Shown piece after piece: positions 1-5,529 of a stretch of DNA of 5,529 nt; positions within the stretch are counted from its first letter, which is position 1; each line of letters starts with the position of its first letter. The notes beneath the pieces were generated by a model. That model saw only the letters and a list, made by a program, of their open reading frames with translations. It was not told the DNA's origin and searched no databases. The translations under genes were made by a program, and so were the position numbers. This DNA is from a bacterium (GTDB taxonomy: Bacteria > Patescibacteriota > Minisyncoccia > Minisyncoccales > RBG-13-42-11): NCBI GenBank assembly GCA_030646565.1, contig JAUSLA010000014.1, positions 1 to 5,529 of the forward strand, given 5' to 3'.

Positions 1-1
1 T

Positions 2-313
2 TTGATTCCAAAATACAGTTTTTACGGGGCGGCCTTCGCCAGCTGCGTCACTCAGCTTTTAATCTTCTTTTTGTTATTTATTTTTACTTTAAAATTTACG
101 TCAATCAGATTTCCCGATTTGAGATTTTTGATTTTTTTGGCAACAATAATGATTTCTGGGGCTGCGATGTCTTTCGTTATTTCTCGGCCCCAGGTTTATT
201 ATCTTAATATTTTTATTTCAATTATTATTGGGATATTAGTTTATCTTGCCACTTTCCTTGTCTTAAAATTAGCTCAGAAGAGAATAATTAATTTTTATGG
301 CAAAACCAATTAA
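2..313 (+). CDS. Wzx/MurJ-like polysaccharide flippase, C-terminal end (5' truncated)
   Basis: The reading frame is open from the window edge, so this is the tail of a longer gene; the TTG at position 2 is probably an internal leucine codon, not a start. The ~103 residues are very hydrophobic, with about three membrane segments (roughly residues 13-33, 39-60 and 66-92) and a short basic tail. The opening residues, IPKYSFYGAAFASCVTQLL, match the pattern common near the end of MOP-superfamily oligosaccharide flippases (a 'IPkyg..GAA.at..te' stretch). Known members move undecaprenyl-linked sugar units across the inner membrane and have 12-14 membrane helices. The position at the head of sugar-modifying genes supports this role. 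The stop at 311-313 lies 17 nt inside the next gene, so the two are probably co-transcribed and translationally coupled. Another multi-pass transporter cannot be excluded from so short a piece. Confidence 0.7.
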   Translation: MIPKYSFYGAAFASCVTQLLIFFLLFIFTLKFTSIRFPDLRFLIFLATIMISGAAMSFVISRPQVYYLNIFISIIIGILVYLATFLVLKLAQKRIINFYGKTN

Positions 314-2315
314 AATCTATTTGTGCGATTTGGTTCACAACTATTCTGGAGTAGGTTCTTATATGTTTCCTTTAAATATAGGGTATCTTTCAGTTTATGC
401 CAAAAAGTTTCTGGTAAACGAAGTCGAGATTGAGTTGTTCAAATACCCTAAAGATTTTATGGATGAATTTGAAAAAGAAAAGTGCGATATAGTTGGTTTT
501 AGTAATTACATTTGGAGCGCCGACTTAAACAAAAAAATGTCAGATTGGATTAAAAGTAAATCTCCTCAAACAATTGTGGTTTTTGGCGGACCAAACATTG
601 ATTATACTCAGGAAGCGTATAAAAGATTTTTTTCAAATCACCCGTCAGCGGATTTTTATGTGATTTATCAGGGAGAAATTGCTCTTCTAAATATTCTGAA
701 AAAAGTATTGGAAAAGGGAAATGATTTATCAATCCTGAAAGCCGAACCAATAGACGGAGTTGTTTTTTATGACAAAGAAAAAGACATTGCCGTTCAGGGA
801 GATCTTATTCCAAGAATTAAGGATTTAGAATCGGTGCCATCGCCTTACTTAACAGGCGTGCTTGATAAATTTTTTGAAATGAATTTGATACCAATCGTAG
901 AAACAAACCGGGGATGCCCTTACAGGTGCACTTATTGCTGCCAGGGTTTTTCTTCCTACAATCAAATTAATTTTTTTAATATAGAAAGAGCGAAGCAAGA
1001 ATTAACCTATATAGCTCACAAAGTCAAAAAGACAAATATTTTAATATTCGCTGATTCTAATTTCGGCATCCTTGAGAGAGACATAGAGATATCCAAACAT
1101 ATCGCTCAATTAATCCAGGAAACCGGCTACCCTCGGAGAGTGAGTATGAATTGGGCTAAAAATCAGCCAAAAATTTTTGAAATCGCCAAAATTCTAAAAA
1201 ATATTAATTTGATTATTTCTTTGCAGTCATTAGACGAGGTAGTTCTTAAAAATATCAAAAGACAGAATGTCAGCGCAGAGATTTTTAAAGACATCATAAA
1301 TAAAATCAACCAAGAGGGCGGTATTTCGGGGACAGAGATTATTTTAGCTTTGCCCGGAGAAACAAAGCAAAGCCATTTAGAATCTCTAAGAAAACTGTTT
1401 GATTTGAACGTTTCTTATATTACCTGCTATAATTGTTTCATTTTGGAAGGTTCAGAAATGTCTAATCAGAGAAAATCAGGGGAATTAAAATGCGAGACGA
1501 AATTTAGATTGGTTGATAATGCTTTCGGTAAATACGGCGAAATTGTTTCCTTTGAGACAGAGGAAGGAATTAGAAAATTGGAAACAATGTCAGAAGAGGA
1601 AATATTGTATTTCCGGCCGGTCCACTGGTTAATTCAGTTTTTATGGAATTATAGGTTTTATTATGATTTACTTAAATACCTGCAGTCATTAGGCATTAAT
1701 CCTTTGGACTATATGGTTCGATTAATTGAAAATGTAGAAAATTCCGATACACCGGAGAAAATTAAAGAAATATTTCAGCAATTCAAGCAAGAAGCAAAAG
1801 CCGAATGGTTTGACTCGCCAGAAGCAGTCCGTGAGCATTATAGCCGGCCAGAAAACTTCAGGTGGCTGGAAGAGGGAAACTTTGGCAAAATGAACAGTAA
1901 ATACATATTCAAGGTTGTGTTGGGAGTTAAAGATGATTTTGAAAAATATTTATATAATACTGCCGTAAATTATTCATCGCTTGCTAATTCCAAAAAATTA
2001 ATTATCAATGAGATTTTGAGTTTTTTATCTTCGGCCATTATTGATTTCAACAAGGAGTGGGAGGACATTCCAAAAGAAAGGAGTATTAAATTTAACTATG
2101 ATATTCTCAGGTGGCGCGGTTCCTGCTACCAAGAGAAATTAGACGGGCTTTATCAATCAGAAAAGACCATATTTCTTTATTTTTTGCCAGAAGCGCAGAA
2201 AAAGTCCCTTCAAATTCTTTTGAAGCAGTATAATCATCCGAATAAAAACGTTACTTTAAGGAAAATGAGCGAATATATGGATATTAGGGATTGTTTCTAC
2301 AAAGTAAAATTATAA
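297..2315 (+). CDS. B12-binding-domain radical SAM protein
   Basis: This 672-residue protein has the layout of cobalamin-dependent (class B type) radical SAM enzymes. Residues 1-150 look like a Rossmann-type B12-binding domain, with the late-strand motif VVFGGPN (94-100) and a GE pair at 126-127; D11 and H14 (DLVHNYSG) sit in the first loop. A linker with PSPYLTG (181-187) precedes the radical SAM core, whose 4Fe-4S cluster motif CPYRCTYC supplies C207, C211 and C214. FADSNFGI (251-258) and a GE motif in LALPGET are also typical of this group. The helical C-terminal third (from about 430) has no assignable function. Relatives use SAM and often methylcobalamin for methyl transfer to unactivated carbon or phosphorus, or for other radical rearrangements. 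The substrate is unknown; the neighbours suggest a sugar or glycolipid. The ATG at 297 overlaps the flippase gene; only a weak purine run (AGAAGAGA, 276-283) lies upstream. Confidence 0.88.
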   Translation: MAKPIKIYLCDLVHNYSGVGSYMFPLNIGYLSVYAKKFLVNEVEIELFKYPKDFMDEFEKEKCDIVGFSNYIWSADLNKKMSDWIKSKSPQTIVVFGGPNIDYTQEAYKRFFSNHPSADFYVIYQGEIALLNILKKVLEKGNDLSILKAEPIDGVVFYDKEKDIAVQGDLIPRIKDLESVPSPYLTGVLDKFFEMNLIPIVETNRGCPYRCTYCCQGFSSYNQINFFNIERAKQELTYIAHKVKKTNILIFADSNFGILERDIEISKHIAQLIQETGYPRRVSMNWAKNQPKIFEIAKILKNINLIISLQSLDEVVLKNIKRQNVSAEIFKDIINKINQEGGISGTEIILALPGETKQSHLESLRKLFDLNVSYITCYNCFILEGSEMSNQRKSGELKCETKFRLVDNAFGKYGEIVSFETEEGIRKLETMSEEEILYFRPVHWLIQFLWNYRFYYDLLKYLQSLGINPLDYMVRLIENVENSDTPEKIKEIFQQFKQEAKAEWFDSPEAVREHYSRPENFRWLEEGNFGKMNSKYIFKVVLGVKDDFEKYLYNTAVNYSSLANSKKLIINEILSFLSSAIIDFNKEWEDIPKERSIKFNYDILRWRGSCYQEKLDGLYQSEKTIFLYFLPEAQKKSLQILLKQYNHPNKNVTLRKMSEYMDIRDCFYKVKL

Positions 2316-2376
2316 TTAGGGCGATGAAAACTGCGTTTTCATCTTCAAACTTCGTCCCGTTTCACGGGACTCGTTT
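2316..2376. repeat. Spacer with two tandem hairpins abutting a start codon
   Basis: Two inverted repeats fill this 61-nt spacer. Hairpin 1 pairs GATGAAAAC (2323-2331) with GTTTTCATC (2335-2343) around a 3-nt loop, nine perfect pairs. Hairpin 2 pairs GTCCCGT (2354-2360) with ACGGGAC (2364-2370) around TTC; after a small internal loop, AAAC (2347-2350) can pair with GTTT (2373-2376), which ends at the base before the ATG at 2377. No T-run follows either stem, so neither looks like a normal intrinsic terminator. No Shine-Dalgarno sequence is visible outside the stem. The pairs are read directly; any effect on expression is inference. Confidence 0.75.
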
Positions 2377-3609
2377 ATGGAAATAATTCAAAACTGCAGA
2401 GTTTGTAAGGGTGTAAATATTGTGCCATTTTTTGATTTGGGCAAGCAGCCAGCGGCAAATTCCCTTTTAAAGAGTCCTAGCCAAAAAGAGAATTTTTATC
2501 CTCTTTCTTTGAGCTGGTGTCAGGACTGCAATTTGGTTCAGTTGAACGAAACTATAAACCCTAAAGAACTATTTTCAGAATATGTTTGGGTGACGGCCAC
2601 CTCAAAAACAGCGCAAAAATTTTCTGAAGTTTTCTGCCAGGAACTAATTAATAGGACAAATAATCCAAAAGACGGATATGTCTTGGAGGTAGCCAGCAAC
2701 GACGGCACATTTTTAGTCCCTTTTATCAAAAAAGGGTATAAGGTTTTGGGAATAGATCCGGCGCAAAATATTGTTGATATGGCAGTTGCAGAGGGCGTTC
2801 CGACAAAATGCGCTTTTTTTGGCAGAGAAGCGGCTGAAAAGATTTTAGAGGAAAATGGGTTTGCCAAAATCATTTTTGCCAGAAACGTTTTGCCTCACGT
2901 TGCCAATACCCGGGATTTTGTTGAAGGTTTGCAGATGTGTCTGGATATGGAAGGCACTTTGGCAATAGAGGTTCATTATGCAAAAAAAATTCTTGACGAG
3001 CTCCATTACGATTCTATTTATCACGAACATTTATGTTATTTTACGTTGAATACCCTTGAAAGATTGCTAAATGATTTTGGACTTTTTGTCTTTGATATAA
3101 CCTTGAGCCCGATAAGCGGGGGTTCCATTATTGTTTACGCAAAAAGAGAAAAAATAAAAGAAAAACAGATAGTTCAATGGTACAGAGACCAAGAAGAAAT
3201 TAATAAAATAAACGCATTGGACAGATGGCAGGATTTTGCCAAAAAATCATTTTTGCACAGAGAAAAATTATCGGATATTCTTCAAAAGGCCAAACAAGAA
3301 GGAAAAAGGATTGTGGGCTACGGCGCTTCTGCCAGGAGCTCAACCTTGTTGAATTTCTGCGGAATTAATTCTGATTTAATTTCTATAATTGCCGACCAAA
3401 ACCCTCTAAAGCAGAAGCTTTTTACAGCGGGCTCCCACATTCTTATAGAAACTCCGGAAACGGCAATGAAAATGAAGCCTGATTATGTATTTATTCTGGC
3501 TTGGAATTTTGCCCGGGAAATAATGGATATTTTGAAGAATAAATTTGATTACAGAGGAGGAGTAATAGTACCCTTGCCTAACAAACCTTATATTAAAGAA
3601 ACAATATGA
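2377..3609 (+). CDS. Class I SAM-dependent sugar C-methyltransferase (TylC3/TcaB9 type)
   Basis: This 410-residue protein has the usual length and three-part build of NDP-4-keto-deoxysugar C-3-methyltransferases. The N-terminal zinc domain shows C7, C10, C48 and C51 as two CxxC pairs, with the LGKQPAAN motif after the first. The SAM-binding fold has VLEVASNDGTFL (102-113), GIDPAQ (125-130) and ARNVLPHVAN (168-177). YHEHLCYFT (215-223) holds the histidine/glutamate cluster assigned to catalysis in TcaB9. The C-terminal domain has SGGSIIVYA (247-255), GYGASARSSTLLNFCGI (314-330), IADQNP (338-343) and LAWNFAREI (374-382). Family members transfer a methyl from SAM to C3 of a dTDP-4-keto sugar in the cytoplasm. 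The RmlC-type epimerase downstream fits such a pathway. No in-frame ATG lies upstream before a TAG at 2317. The exact sugar and methylated carbon are inferred. Confidence 0.9.
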   Translation: MEIIQNCRVCKGVNIVPFFDLGKQPAANSLLKSPSQKENFYPLSLSWCQDCNLVQLNETINPKELFSEYVWVTATSKTAQKFSEVFCQELINRTNNPKDGYVLEVASNDGTFLVPFIKKGYKVLGIDPAQNIVDMAVAEGVPTKCAFFGREAAEKILEENGFAKIIFARNVLPHVANTRDFVEGLQMCLDMEGTLAIEVHYAKKILDELHYDSIYHEHLCYFTLNTLERLLNDFGLFVFDITLSPISGGSIIVYAKREKIKEKQIVQWYRDQEEINKINALDRWQDFAKKSFLHREKLSDILQKAKQEGKRIVGYGASARSSTLLNFCGINSDLISIIADQNPLKQKLFTAGSHILIETPETAMKMKPDYVFILAWNFAREIMDILKNKFDYRGGVIVPLPNKPYIKETI

Positions 3610-3623
3610 TATTTAGCAATAGT

Positions 3624-3841
3624 CACTCGGGCAACTTGTACGAATCGCTCGGCCGCCTTGCTTCAGGGAGCACGCCATCGGCCTATTTAGAAGAAAGAAG
3701 TTTATTGCCGGCCGTGGCTGTTTCTCGTCCCGCCTCTGAAAGAAAACAGGACAATCAAAATAAAAAGGGGGCGGGACTGCGAAGCGCACCCTTTATCAAG
3801 GCGGTCTCGCTTAATACTTTACTTTGAAACCTGTTGCTTCG
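3624..3841. repeat. Nested imperfect palindrome, intergenic element 1
   Basis: This element lies between the methyltransferase and epimerase genes, where I see no credible gene. Nested pairings read by eye are: CCGCCTTG (3653-3660) with CAAGGCGG (3797-3804); AGGG (3665-3668) with CCCT (3789-3792); inner hairpin A, GCCA-t-CGGCC (3674-3683) with GGCCGTGGC (3710-3718), one base bulged; and inner hairpin B, GTCCCGCC (3727-3734) with GGCGGGAC (3770-3777), extendable by three pairs including G-T. The right end (3820-3841) matches the right end of the downstream element (4547-4568) at 19 of 22 positions. The left end, CACTCGGGCAAC (3625-3635 region), resembles CGCTCGGCAAC at 4428 only loosely, so this copy appears more degraded. 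It is markedly richer in GC than the genes around it. Confidence 0.6.
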
Positions 3842-3847
3842 ACTATT

Positions 3848-3879
3848 ATTCGTATATTCGTACATATTCGTAATTCGTA
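3848..3879 (+). repeat. Four ATTCGTA direct repeats
   Basis: The heptamer ATTCGTA occurs four times within 32 bp, starting at 3848, 3856, 3866 and 3873, so the steps are 8, 10 and 7 nt and the last two copies are directly adjacent. The cluster directly follows the right end of intergenic element 1 and ends 21 nt before the epimerase start codon. The uneven spacing argues against simple slippage of one unit. It could be a protein-binding cluster or a worn mobile-element border; the sequence does not decide. I find no convincing -35/-10 pair here. Confidence 0.7.
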
Positions 3880-3900
3880 GGGTTAGTAATTTATAGGGTT
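3878..3900 (+). repeat. TAGGGTT direct repeat flush with the epimerase start
   Basis: TAGGGTT occurs at 3878-3884 and again at 3894-3900, the second copy ending at the base before the ATG at 3901. The first copy overlaps the last two bases of the ATTCGTA cluster. The AGGG is only 2 nt from the start codon, too near to act as a Shine-Dalgarno sequence. A seven-base duplication in a short AT-rich leader may be chance. Confidence 0.45.
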
Positions 3901-4425
3901 ATGAAATTCAAAAAAACCAAAATTAAAGACGTTTATATAATTGAGCCGGAACTCAAAAAAGACAAGAGAGGATATTTCTTCAGGGCTTTTTGCAAGAAAG
4001 AAAATAAAGATGCCGGAATTCATTTTGACGTTGTTCAGGCCAACAGATCGTTTACAAGAAAAAGAGGTACCATCAGAGGGCTTCATTATCAAACTCCCCC
4101 CTATCAAGAAGATAAGATAATGTATTGCCTTAGGGGAAAGATTTACGTTGTAGTGCTTGATTTGAGGCGCAATTCTTCGTCTTTCGGCAAATGGCTTTCT
4201 TTCAGAATAGGGGAAAAAAACAAAAATATGATTCTTGTGCCGAAAGGTTGTTGCGTGGGCATTCAGACTTTAACCGATAAATGTGAAATTCTTTACTATA
4301 TGTCAGAATATTACACGCCGGAATATTATACTGGCATAAGATGGGACGATCCTGCTTTCAAAATAAAATGGCCCATAAAAAAACCCTTTCTTTCGGAAAA
4401 AGATAAAAACTGGGAATACTATTAG
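3901..4425 (+). CDS. rfbC: dTDP-4-dehydrorhamnose 3,5-epimerase family protein (RmlC-like, atypical)
   Basis: At 174 residues this has the normal length of the RmlC cupin family, which epimerises C3 and/or C5 of dTDP-4-keto-6-deoxy sugars. Family signatures are DKRGYFFRAF (21-30), QANRSFT (46-52), TIRGLHYQTPP (57-67) with the expected catalytic H62, K72 in the Q..K motif, LDLRRNSSSFGKW (86-98), Y132/Y133, and GIRWDDPAFKIKWP (145-158) with D150 as the likely partner of H62. The oddity is VPKGCCVGIQTL (113-124): most members read P-x-G-F-A-H-G-F here, so the conserved histidine is replaced by valine. The main dyad remains, so activity is possible, perhaps on one carbon only or on a different sugar; that is inference. 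No Shine-Dalgarno sequence is seen. It may serve the methyltransferase's sugar pathway. Confidence 0.85.
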   Translation: MKFKKTKIKDVYIIEPELKKDKRGYFFRAFCKKENKDAGIHFDVVQANRSFTRKRGTIRGLHYQTPPYQEDKIMYCLRGKIYVVVLDLRRNSSSFGKWLSFRIGEKNKNMILVPKGCCVGIQTLTDKCEILYYMSEYYTPEYYTGIRWDDPAFKIKWPIKKPFLSEKDKNWEYY

Positions 4426-4426
4426 T

Positions 4427-4568
4427 CGCTCGGCAACAAGTTTCAGAGTACCGACCCTCAAAATCCCAGCGAGATTTTGGGGTCTAATTTCTCGGTCTGT
4501 TGTCCCTCGTTTTGCTCGGGAATCATACCAACAGACCTCCGAAGTTTACTCTGAAACTTGTTGCCTCG
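4427..4568. repeat. Nested palindrome with 19-bp arms, intergenic element 2
   Basis: The left arm GGCAACAAGTTTCAGAGTA (4432-4450) is the exact reverse complement of the right arm at 4547-4565. Inside are two side-by-side hairpins. Hairpin A pairs GACCC-t-CAAAATC (4453-4465) with GATTTTGGGGTC (4473-4484), twelve pairs with one bulged T and a 7-nt loop. Hairpin B pairs GGTCTGTTG (4494-4502) with CAACAGACC (4529-4537), nine perfect pairs, with a further TCCC/GGGA (4503-4506/4518-4521) inside. The whole would fold as a three-way junction in RNA or a branched cruciform in DNA. It begins right after the epimerase stop codon. No T-run follows the right arm, so a standard intrinsic terminator is unlikely. 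The right end is shared with element 1. Confidence 0.85.
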
Positions 4569-4633
4569 TTACATTATTTGCGAAGTGTCACCCTTGGCAA
4601 AATGCCCTCATTATTAAAAAATTTTTATAAAGT
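4569..4633 (+). other. AT-rich leader before the sugar kinase gene
   Basis: This stretch lies between element 2 and the kinase start. It has a weak GGCA-AAA-TGCC hairpin (4596-4606) and an A/T run (about 4611-4630). TTGGCA (4594-4599) resembles a -35 box, but no -10 box lies at the right distance; the TATAAA at 4626-4631 is too close to the start codon. No Shine-Dalgarno sequence is seen. I cannot support a promoter call. Confidence 0.3.
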
Positions 4634-5529
4634 ATGATTATTAGCAAAACGCCATTAAGAATAAGTTTCGCGGGTGGAGGAACAGATTTAAAATCCTATT
4701 ATCAAAGAAATATAGGGGCTGTTGTTAGTACTGCAATAGATAAATACGTATATATAACAGTCAACAAGAAATTTGACGACCGATTAAGGGTTGGCTATTC
4801 CAAAATTGAAGTTGTGGATAAAGTTGATGACATTGAGCATGATTTGGTCAGAGAAGCGCTGAAAACAACAGGTGTTACCAAAGGAGTGGATATTGTTTAT
4901 ATGTCAGATATGCTGCCGGCTCAAGAGGCGTTGGGTCTTGGATCTTCCAGTAGTTTGATTGTGGGTACGTTAAACGCTTTGCACGCCTTGAAAGGAGAAC
5001 ATGTTTCTGCTGAAAAATTAGCCAAAAAAGCCTGCGAAATTGAAATAGAGAAGTTATCAAGGCCTATTGGAAAGCAAGATCAGTATGCGGCGGCTTTCGG
5101 CGGTTTTAATTACATTCAATTTAACAAAGACGGAAGCGTTTTTGTTAATCCCATAATCTGCAAACAAGAAACAAAAGAGAAATTAAAGAAAAATCTTTTG
5201 ATGTTTTATACCGGGCTTAAAGCCATTTCAACCGATAATGTTTTATCAGAGCAAAATAAGAATACCGAAAATAATCTTCAGAATTTAGACAAGATGGTGG
5301 ATTTTGCCAAAGAATTAAAACGTTCATTGGAGCAGGACAATCTTGACAATTTCGGTAATATTTTACATCAGGGCTGGATGTTAAAGCAAAAATTGGCAAA
5401 CGGCATCACAAATCCGGCAATTGACGATTATTACGAAAAAGCAAGGAAAGCAGGAGCTTTGGGAGGAAAAATTCTTGGTTCTGGGGGCGGGGGATGTTTG
5501 CTTTTTTACTGCGATGAAAAATATCAGAA
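4634..5529 (+). CDS. GHMP sugar kinase, D-glycero-D-manno-heptose 7-phosphate kinase-like (3' truncated)
   Basis: The frame starts at an ATG and stays open to the window end, giving 298 residues of a family that usually has about 330-340. The three GHMP kinase motifs are present: TPLRISFAGGGTDL (6-19) at the N-terminus, the ATP-binding loop GLGSSSSLIVGTLNAL (101-116), and KILGSGGGGCLLFY (279-292). RPIGKQDQYAAAFGGFNYI (143-161) is typical of the HddA/LmbP group, which phosphorylates heptose 7-phosphate at C1 before nucleotide activation; the fucokinase domain is a close relative. The segment before the ATP loop reads PAQEALGLGSSSS (95-107), about two residues longer than the P-x-x-x-GLGSSSS usually seen. 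The product would feed an NDP-sugar pathway in the cytoplasm. Galactose-, fucose- or heptose-type substrates cannot be told apart here, and no other heptose gene is in the window. Confidence 0.88.
   Translation, partial: MIISKTPLRISFAGGGTDLKSYYQRNIGAVVSTAIDKYVYITVNKKFDDRLRVGYSKIEVVDKVDDIEHDLVREALKTTGVTKGVDIVYMSDMLPAQEALGLGSSSSLIVGTLNALHALKGEHVSAEKLAKKACEIEIEKLSRPIGKQDQYAAAFGGFNYIQFNKDGSVFVNPIICKQETKEKLKKNLLMFYTGLKAISTDNVLSEQNKNTENNLQNLDKMVDFAKELKRSLEQDNLDNFGNILHQGWMLKQKLANGITNPAIDDYYEKARKAGALGGKILGSGGGGCLLFYCDEKYQ

Noticed and set aside
2323..2343. Intrinsic terminator after the radical SAM gene.
   Set aside because: The stem is AT-rich and is followed by TTCAAACTTCG, not a T-run; the next gene starts within 34 nt.
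2538..3030. Minus-strand open frames of 111 and 61 codons inside the methyltransferase gene.
   Set aside because: They lie opposite a gene with clear family motifs throughout, and their translations show no recognisable domain.
3606..3827. A 73-codon open frame whose ATG overlaps the methyltransferase stop (ATGA).
   Set aside because: It lies almost wholly within the palindromic element 1, has an odd Ser/Ala/Arg-rich composition unlike its neighbours, shows no recognisable domain, and the open frame can be explained by the higher GC of the repeat.
3848..3879. CRISPR-like array from the ATTCGTA repeats.
   Set aside because: The unit is only 7 bp with 0-3 nt between copies, and there are no spacers or cas genes.
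4427..4568. Possible integron attC site, given the folded palindrome with AAC and GTT near its ends.
   Set aside because: The ends read CGGCAAC and GTTGCCT, which do not fit the RYYYAAC and GTTRRRY core boxes, and no integrase or cassette array is present.
4427..4568. Intrinsic transcription terminator after the epimerase gene.
   Set aside because: The right arm is followed by TCGTTACATT, with no T-run, and the branched structure is much larger than a normal terminator hairpin.
4594..4633. Promoter for the kinase gene from TTGGCA and TATAAA.
   Set aside because: The gap between the two boxes is about 26 nt, and TATAAA lies only 2 nt before the start codon.
4875..5399. Minus-strand open frames of about 60 codons inside the kinase gene.
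   Set aside because: They are opposite the motif-bearing GHMP kinase frame and have no start context or domain of their own.

Overview
The window is a piece of a cell-surface polysaccharide (or glycan) biosynthesis locus, with all recognisable genes on the + strand. The genome is AT-rich, uses TGA as a stop (end of the methyltransferase gene at 3609), shows almost no Shine-Dalgarno sequences, and has spacers full of palindromes and short repeats. This combination suggests a bacterium of the Candidate Phyla Radiation (Patescibacteria/Parcubacteria type). That placement is an inference from style, not from a marker gene.

Layout. 2-313: the last ~103 codons of a multi-pass membrane protein resembling a Wzx/MurJ-type polysaccharide flippase. 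297-2315: a cobalamin-binding radical SAM enzyme, overlapping the flippase end by 17 nt. 2316-2376: a 61-nt spacer made almost wholly of two hairpins, the second ending at the next start codon. 2377-3609: a three-domain sugar C-methyltransferase of the TylC3/TcaB9 type. 3610-3900: a spacer with a nested imperfect palindrome followed by four ATTCGTA repeats and two TAGGGTT repeats. 3901-4425: a dTDP-4-dehydrorhamnose 3,5-epimerase (RmlC) family protein with one altered motif. 4426-4633: a spacer dominated by a 134-bp nested palindrome with perfect 19-bp arms. 4634 to the window end: a GHMP sugar kinase resembling D-glycero-D-manno-heptose 7-phosphate kinase (HddA), cut off by the window edge.

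How the genes fit together. The kinase, epimerase and C-methyltransferase all act on sugar phosphates or nucleotide sugars, and the flippase would move the lipid-linked product across the membrane. The epimerase/C-methyltransferase pair is the classic toolkit for C-branched deoxysugars. The radical SAM enzyme may add a further methyl or another radical modification; its substrate cannot be read from the sequence.

The least explained content lies in the spacers. The elements at about 3624-3841 and 4427-4568 share a terminal sequence (19 of 22 positions identical) and the same predicted topology: a closing stem around two side-by-side hairpins. The smaller spacer at 2316-2376 carries two hairpins with a similar GTCCCG/CGGGAC core. 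They look like members of one intergenic repeat family.
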